Part shown: positions 59,951-64,000 of the stretch, one piece after another
Layout of the letters: each line of letters begins with the position of its first letter
How positions within the stretch are numbered: the first letter of the stretch is position 1
Assembly: GCF_014653785.1 (NCBI RefSeq)
Contig: NZ_BNAS01000010.1
Coordinates: 79,090-143,089, forward strand
Direction: 5' to 3'
Origin: Promicromonospora soli
Lineage (GTDB): Bacteria; Actinomycetota; Actinomycetes; Actinomycetales; Cellulomonadaceae
DNA length: 64,000 nucleotides
Notes under the pieces: model-generated
Told to the model about the DNA's origin: nothing
Databases searched by the model: none
What the model saw: the letters and a program-made list of their open reading frames with translations, nothing else
Made by a program: the position numbers and the translations under genes

Positions 59951-62220
59951 ACGGCCTTCCGCGGTGGGTGGTCCCCCCGGCCGCGCTCGGCGCGCTGCTG
60001 GTGGTGCTGCCGGTCGCGTCCCTGCTCACGCGGGTCGACGTCGGCTCGCTCGGGCCGCTCCTTACGTCCCCGGGCGCCCGCGACGCGCTGTGGCTGTCGC
60101 TGCGTACCTCCGTGGTCGCCACGCTCCTGTGCATAGCACTCGGCGTGCCGCTCGCGCTGCTGCTGGCGCGGGCGTCGTTCCCCGGACGCCGGATCATGCG
60201 CGCCCTGCTGCTCCTGCCCCTCGTGCTGCCGCCGGTGGTCGGCGGCCTCGCGCTGCTCACTCTGCTGGGACGGAGCGGGCTGCTGGGCGGCGCCCTCGAG
60301 GGCCTCGGCGTGCGGGTCCCGTTCACGACGGCCGCCGTGGTGCTGGCGCAGGCGTTTGTCGCCCTGCCGTTCCTGGTCCTGACGCTCGACGGCGCCCTGC
60401 GGTCCCACGACACCGCGCACGAGGACGTCGCGGCGACCCTCGGAGCGCGGCCTACCCGGGTGCTGCTGCGGGTGACGCTGCCCGCCCTCGCGCCGGCGCT
60501 GGTCTCCGGGACGGTCCTCGCCTTCGCGCGTGCACTCGGCGAGTTCGGCGCGACAATCACGTTCGCGGGCGCGCTCCAGGGCGTCACCCAGACCCTTCCC
60601 CTCGAGATCTACCTCCAGCGCTCCTCCGACCCCGACGCCGCCGTCGCGCTCTCCCTCGTTCTCGTGGTGGTCGCGCTGGCGATCATCGTCGCGGCATACG
60701 GGCCGTGGTTCCCGCAGGTTTCAGAGGCCGTGCTGCCGGGCGGGGAGTCGCCCGGGCCGACGTCTCGCGACGTGCCCGGGCCAGGCGGCTCGCCTCGTTC
60801 GAGCGGGAGGCTGGGTACCGAGCCCCGCGACCCGGCCAACCGGGCCTCCTGGTCGAACTGGTCGCTGAGCGGATCGTCTCGCGAGTCGCCGGCGGCCGCC
60901 GGCGCGCAGACTGGCGACGCGCAGACTGGCGACGCGCAGACTGGCGGCGGGCAGGCTGGCGGCGGGCAGGCTGGCGGCGGGCAGGCTGGCGAGCCGTCGG
61001 CCGGCGGGCCACTGTCCGACGGCGCGCGTCCGCCCGTCCCGCTGTCGCTGCGAGTCCGGGTCCCGGAGCGCGGCGTCGACGTCGCCCTCGACGTGCCCGC
61101 CGGTGAGGTCGTCGCCATCCTGGGGCCGAACGGCGCCGGCAAGTCGACCCTGCTCCAGGCCGTAGCGGGTCTCGGCGGTCACCGCGGGGACGTCACGGTG
61201 ACCATCGGCGACCGCGTCCTCGCGGGTCCCGGCGTACGGGCGGCGCCGCCTCGCGACCGCCGCGTCGGCTGGCTCGGGCAGCGCGCCCCGCTGCTGCGAC
61301 ACCTGTCCGTCGCGGGCAACGTGGCCTTCGGCCCCGTCTCGCGTGGAGTGCCGCACGGCACGGCCGCGGCTCTGGCGCAGTCCCTCCTGTCCGACGTCGG
61401 CGCCGCGCACCTTGCCGGACGTCGGCCGCACGAGCTCTCGGGTGGCCAGGCGCAGCGCGTCGCGATCGCGCGGGCCCTCGCCACCGACCCGGACGTGCTC
61501 CTCGTGGACGAACCGTTCTCCGCGCTCGACGTCGGCGCCGCGCAGCACGCCCGTCTCCTGCTGCAGGCCGCGCATCGCTCGGCCCCGCGCACCACGTTGC
61601 TCGTCACGCACGACCTCTTGGACGTCGCCCAGCTCGCCGACCGCGTGGTCGTGCTCGAGGAGGGCCGCGTCGTCGAGGACGGGCCGGCCGCCGAGGTGCT
61701 CGCCCGTCCGCGATCAACGTTCGGCGGCCGGTTCGCAGGGGTGAACCTGCTGGTGGGGAGGGTTCTGGTAGCCGCGGAGGGCCTCGGCCCGGAACGCCGC
61801 ATGGTGTCCGTCGAAGCGTCGGGCGCCACGCTGTCCACCGCCCTCGGCGAGGTCCACGGGACGGCCGAGGAGGTGCTCGCCGACGACACCGAAGCCGTCG
61901 CGCTCTTCGAGCCACGCGCCGTGTCGGTGCACCGCGATCCGCCGGGCGGGAGCCCTCGCAACGCGTTCCCCGTGGTGCTGACGGCGATCGAGCCGCACGG
62001 CCCTCTGCTGCGTGTATGGGCCGCTGCGCGGAGCGCCGACGACGCCGGAGGCCACAACAGCGGTGCCGGTACCGGTGCTGGCGCCGACAGGAGCGGCGGC
62101 GCTGCGCCCCAGATCGCGGCCGACCTCACGCCCGCCGCGGTCGCCGAGCTCGGGCTGGCGCCCGGGGAGCGGCTCTGGTTCGTGGTGAAGGCGGCAGAGG
62201 TGACGGTCCTCCCGCGCTGA
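59947..62220 (+). CDS. modBC: Molybdate ABC transporter permease-ATPase fusion (ModB-ModC)
   Basis: A 757-residue fusion. ModB (about 1-260) has five to six helices and the EAA loop HEDVAATLGARPTRVLLRVTLPALAPALVSG. A ~95-residue linker is Gly/Ser/Gln-rich with 15-bp tandem repeats (GAQTGDAQTGDAQTG, then GGQAGGGQAGGGQAG). ModC has Walker A LGPNGAGKST, signature ELSGGQAQRVAIARAL and Walker B VLLVDEPFSALD, H-loop LVTHDLLD, and a C-terminal TOBE/Mop domain (LTPAAVAELGLAPGERLWFVVKAAEVTV) binding molybdate. GTGA overlap with modA. Confidence 0.92.
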   Translation: MNGLPRWVVPPAALGALLVVLPVASLLTRVDVGSLGPLLTSPGARDALWLSLRTSVVATLLCIALGVPLALLLARASFPGRRIMRALLLLPLVLPPVVGGLALLTLLGRSGLLGGALEGLGVRVPFTTAAVVLAQAFVALPFLVLTLDGALRSHDTAHEDVAATLGARPTRVLLRVTLPALAPALVSGTVLAFARALGEFGATITFAGALQGVTQTLPLEIYLQRSSDPDAAVALSLVLVVVALAIIVAAYGPWFPQVSEAVLPGGESPGPTSRDVPGPGGSPRSSGRLGTEPRDPANRASWSNWSLSGSSRESPAAAGAQTGDAQTGDAQTGGGQAGGGQAGGGQAGEPSAGGPLSDGARPPVPLSLRVRVPERGVDVALDVPAGEVVAILGPNGAGKSTLLQAVAGLGGHRGDVTVTIGDRVLAGPGVRAAPPRDRRVGWLGQRAPLLRHLSVAGNVAFGPVSRGVPHGTAAALAQSLLSDVGAAHLAGRRPHELSGGQAQRVAIARALATDPDVLLVDEPFSALDVGAAQHARLLLQAAHRSAPRTTLLVTHDLLDVAQLADRVVVLEEGRVVEDGPAAEVLARPRSTFGGRFAGVNLLVGRVLVAAEGLGPERRMVSVEASGATLSTALGEVHGTAEEVLADDTEAVALFEPRAVSVHRDPPGGSPRNAFPVVLTAIEPHGPLLRVWAAARSADDAGGHNSGAGTGAGADRSGGAAPQIAADLTPAAVAELGLAPGERLWFVVKAAEVTVLPR

Positions 62221-62254
62221 GTCCCAGGTCCGCCGACTCGCCCGAGACGTCGAG

Positions 62255-62302
62255 AACGCCCTGGGGTACCGATCCGAGCTCGGATCGGTACCCCAGGGCG
62301 TT
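62255..62302. terminator. 48-bp perfect palindrome, bidirectional terminator
   Basis: The arms AACGCCCTGGGGTACC... and ...GGTACCCCAGGGCGTT pair exactly around GAGCTC over 24 bp, followed by TTTT. It lies between the convergent stops of modBC and the isomerase gene, and probably ends both. Confidence 0.9.
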
Positions 62303-62326
62303 TTAGACGTAGGCGCAGCGCCGTCG

Positions 62327-63583
62327 TCAGGCCAGGATCTGGCCCGCCCGCTGTGCGGAGGCCGCGAAGGAACCAGTGAGCGGCAGCTCGGGCAGGATCA
62401 CTGCCTGGGCGGCGTGGTAGATGTCGGGCTTGCCGACCCACGTACGGCCCGACGGACGGTTCTCCGTGTCGAGCTCGTGGTGCCAGGACCCGTGCTCGGT
62501 GTCGAGGAGGTGCTCTCGAATCCAGGCCCACCACTCGCGCTCGAGCTCGGTGTAGCGCGCTTCTCCGGTGACGCGCCCCAGCACGTGCGCGGCGGCAGCA
62601 CCCTCGGCCGCCACCCAGTGGAATCGGCGCGGTTCCACGGGTACGCCGGCCCAGTTGGTGGTGTAGACGAAGCCGCCCCCGCCTTCGGCATCCCAGCCGT
62701 CTTCGACCGCGCGGTCGAAGAGCGCGGCGGCCGCCCCGGTCCGGCGGCCGTCTGTACCGGCCTCCGCGTCGATCTGTAGCAGGAGACGAGCCCACTCGAG
62801 CCCGTGTCCAGGTGTCGCCCCGTAGGGCTTGAACTGGTCGCGCGGCCGGTCCGCGTTGTACTCCAGCAACGGATTCCAGGCCGTGTCGAAGTGCTCGGGG
62901 ATCCGCCAGTCGTTCGACCGTGCCCAGCGCACCACCTGGTCGCCGATCGCCGCCGCCCGTTCCAGCCACAGCCGATCACCGGTGGCGGCATGGGCCGCGA
63001 GCAGCGCCTCGACGGCGTGCATGTTCGCGTTCACGCCGCGGTAGTCCGACGTCGAGGACCAGTCGCGCGACCGCTCGTCCAGGTGCAGCTCGCGCTCCGG
63101 CTCCCAGAACCGCGCGTCGAGCACCGCAAGCGCGGTAGTGAGCAGCTCCGATGCGCCGGCAATTCCTGCGACCTTGCCCGTCGAGGCAGCGAGCACGACA
63201 AACGCGTGCGCGTAGGCCTCCTTGTTGCCGACGAGCTCATCGCCCTCACCCCGGGCGGCGAGCCATCCGCCGAACTCGGCGTCGGCCAGTACATCGCGAA
63301 GACCCCCGATCGCGCGTGCAGCGTGCTCTTCGGCCCCGGTCACACCAAGCAGATGGCCAACGGCAAAAGTGTGCGCCATACGCGCGGTGATCCACGTCTC
63401 GACGGGATGCGAAAGGTCAGGCCGTCCCGCGTCGTCGAGCCAGCACGCGGCGCCGTCTTCACGGATCGACCCCTCAGCGAAACGCAGCAGCGAGACGAAG
63501 TGGTCGCGGCGCCATGCGGCTTCGGCGGCGCCTGCGGGCTGGGTGCTGGTGCCCGCGGCAGTGCGGGTCGGGTCTGCGTTCAC
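62327..63583 (-). CDS. AGE-family sugar isomerase/epimerase (YihS/mannose-isomerase type)
   Basis: A 418-residue alpha/alpha-barrel protein of the N-acylglucosamine 2-epimerase family. Motifs: HPVETWITARMAHTFAVGHLLG, KEAYAHAFVVLAAS, YRGVNANMHAVEALLAA, GATPGHGLEWARLLL, RRFHWVAAEGAAAAHVLGRVTG and GSWHHELDTENRPSGRTWVGKPDIYHAAQAV, closer to D-mannose or sulfoquinovose isomerases than to renin-binding epimerases. GTG 63583 was taken; the frame extends further upstream but through the rRNA terminator and 5S gene, which cannot be coding. Confidence 0.88.
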   Translation of the reverse strand: MNADPTRTAAGTSTQPAGAAEAAWRRDHFVSLLRFAEGSIREDGAACWLDDAGRPDLSHPVETWITARMAHTFAVGHLLGVTGAEEHAARAIGGLRDVLADAEFGGWLAARGEGDELVGNKEAYAHAFVVLAASTGKVAGIAGASELLTTALAVLDARFWEPERELHLDERSRDWSSTSDYRGVNANMHAVEALLAAHAATGDRLWLERAAAIGDQVVRWARSNDWRIPEHFDTAWNPLLEYNADRPRDQFKPYGATPGHGLEWARLLLQIDAEAGTDGRRTGAAAALFDRAVEDGWDAEGGGGFVYTTNWAGVPVEPRRFHWVAAEGAAAAHVLGRVTGEARYTELEREWWAWIREHLLDTEHGSWHHELDTENRPSGRTWVGKPDIYHAAQAVILPELPLTGSFAASAQRAGQILA

Positions 63584-63699
63584 CCCGCCACGATAGCCGC
63601 GGCCGCTGTATCGCCGGCAAGTTGTCCGGGCTGGAGCTGGTGCCGGCCGGGATGGTGCGGGCAGGTGTGCTGGGTTGTGTGGGCGCGCAAAAAAGTGAG

Positions 63700-63749
63700 G
63701 GTGGAGGATTCCCCCGGGCCGTCTTCGGCCTCGAGGAGAATCCTCCACC
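63700..63749 (-). terminator. rRNA operon terminator
   Basis: GGTGGAGGATTC and GAATCCTCCACC form a 12-bp stem with an internal GC hairpin, followed on the minus strand by CTCACTTTTTTGCGC, a classic T-run. It lies 15 nt downstream of the 5S rRNA. Nothing else was seen between it and the isomerase start. Confidence 0.92.
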
Positions 63750-63763
63750 CCCACTGAAAAGAT

Positions 63764-63882
63764 GTCCGGCGGCGTCCTACTCTCCCACCCCGTCTCCAGG
63801 GCAGTACCATCGGCGCTGTAGGGCTGAGCTTCCGGGTTCGGAATGGGACCGGGCGTTTCCCCCACGCTATGACCACCGTAAC
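63764..63882 (-). rRNA. rrf: 5S ribosomal RNA
   Basis: The 119-nt minus-strand sequence runs GTTACGGTGGTCATAGCG ... CCCGGTCCCATTCCGAAC ... GGAAGCTCAGCCC ... GATGGTACTGC ... GGGAGAGTAGGACGCCGCCGG, matching actinobacterial 5S rRNA throughout. Ends pair in helix I with minor mismatches. The gene is last in an operon entering from the right edge. Confidence 0.97.
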
Positions 63883-64000
63883 ACTGTCGAGAATCAGGCA
63901 ACCCCGCCGGCCCACTCACCCGCACGAAAGCTGTGGGGGTGGTGGTGGGGGTTGGTGCCCGTGACTCGGGAACCGCATAGTGGACGCGTAGCAACACTTT
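63883..64000 (-). other. 23S-5S internal transcribed spacer (partial)
   Basis: The minus strand carries GCGTCCACTATGCGGTTCCC, a spacer motif common after actinobacterial 23S genes, then a GC-rich pyrimidine stretch. No recognisable 23S 3' end is within the window. The 23S and 16S genes must lie to the right. Confidence 0.7.

Noticed and set aside
62327..63997. A 556-codon open frame covering the sugar isomerase plus the 5S rRNA region
   Set aside because: Its first ~138 codons run through the rRNA spacer, 5S gene and terminator; GTG 63583 fits the family's normal length.
63883..64000. The 3' end of 23S rRNA at the window edge
   Set aside because: No conserved 23S terminal sequence is visible; the segment looks like the 23S-5S spacer only.

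Overview
The window is high-GC DNA with frequent GTG/TTG starts and many 4-nt ATGA/GTGA overlaps between genes. It carries actinobacterial signatures: HspR with HAIR operators, an ANTAR protein, DUF4235, HxlR and Rrf2 regulators, and a ModB-ModC fusion. Together these point to an actinomycete. The mix of GH3 glycosidases, sugar ABC transporters and short GTCGAG-type repeats fits Micrococcales, perhaps Promicromonosporaceae; that family placement is an inference. No phage, insertion sequence, CRISPR array or tRNA gene was seen. The right edge enters an rRNA operon read leftward (5S rRNA, its terminator, and the 23S-5S spacer).

Layout. 0-6 kb: truncated tadA, upp, a 1215-residue sigma factor fused to a zinc finger and ectodomain that overlaps upp tail to tail, a degenerate-GGDEF protein, and a DUF1540 protein. 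6-10.3 kb: dnaK-grpE-dnaJ-hspR operon under two HAIR boxes. 10.4-16.3 kb: acetyltransferase, small protein, dipeptidase, secreted subtilase with Ig-like repeats, S4 RNA-binding protein. 16.3-23.3 kb: sugar cluster (GH3, two permeases, lipoprotein, divergent LacI regulator with a palindromic operator). 23.4-29.9 kb: second GH3 flanked by two paralogous tandem-GNAT proteins, then an M81 peptidase. 29.9-36.6 kb: phosphotransferase/two-component operon with a secreted acidic repeat protein downstream, then cutC-pgi. 36.7-41.4 kb: PrsW protease; a three-gene operon matching N-succinylamino acid racemization; DoxX.

41.5-45.3 kb: HxlR regulator; an RHH-DUF4097-DrrA-DrrB module behind a 20-bp palindromic operator. 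45.3-49 kb: thiBPQ thiamine transporter behind a TPP riboswitch. 49-51.7 kb: DUF4235, PAS-ANTAR protein, FAD/Rieske oxidoreductase. 51.8-56.2 kb: a heptose/glycan cluster in partial decay (truncated carbamoyltransferase, GT2-GmhB fusion, two GT9 proteins, a gutted glycosyltransferase). 56.2-62.2 kb: molybdenum block (moaC, moaD, mog, modA, modBC) with a TSUP transporter and Rrf2 regulator inside it. 62.3-64 kb: AGE-family sugar isomerase and the rRNA operon end.

The most unusual signal between genes is a ~67-bp hairpin element present four times, near 24.57, 28.35, 42.01 and 57.00 kb. Each copy has a ~23-bp stem and a conserved, asymmetric 19-nt loop, and one copy is inverted. Two other repeat families occur: a GTCAGAC...GTCTGAC palindrome, and a GGTCGAG(C/T)xTGTCGAG-type element that also appears in frame inside coding sequences. 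Together with the sigma-anti-sigma fusion and the RHH-DUF4097-DrrAB module, these are the best leads for something not yet described.
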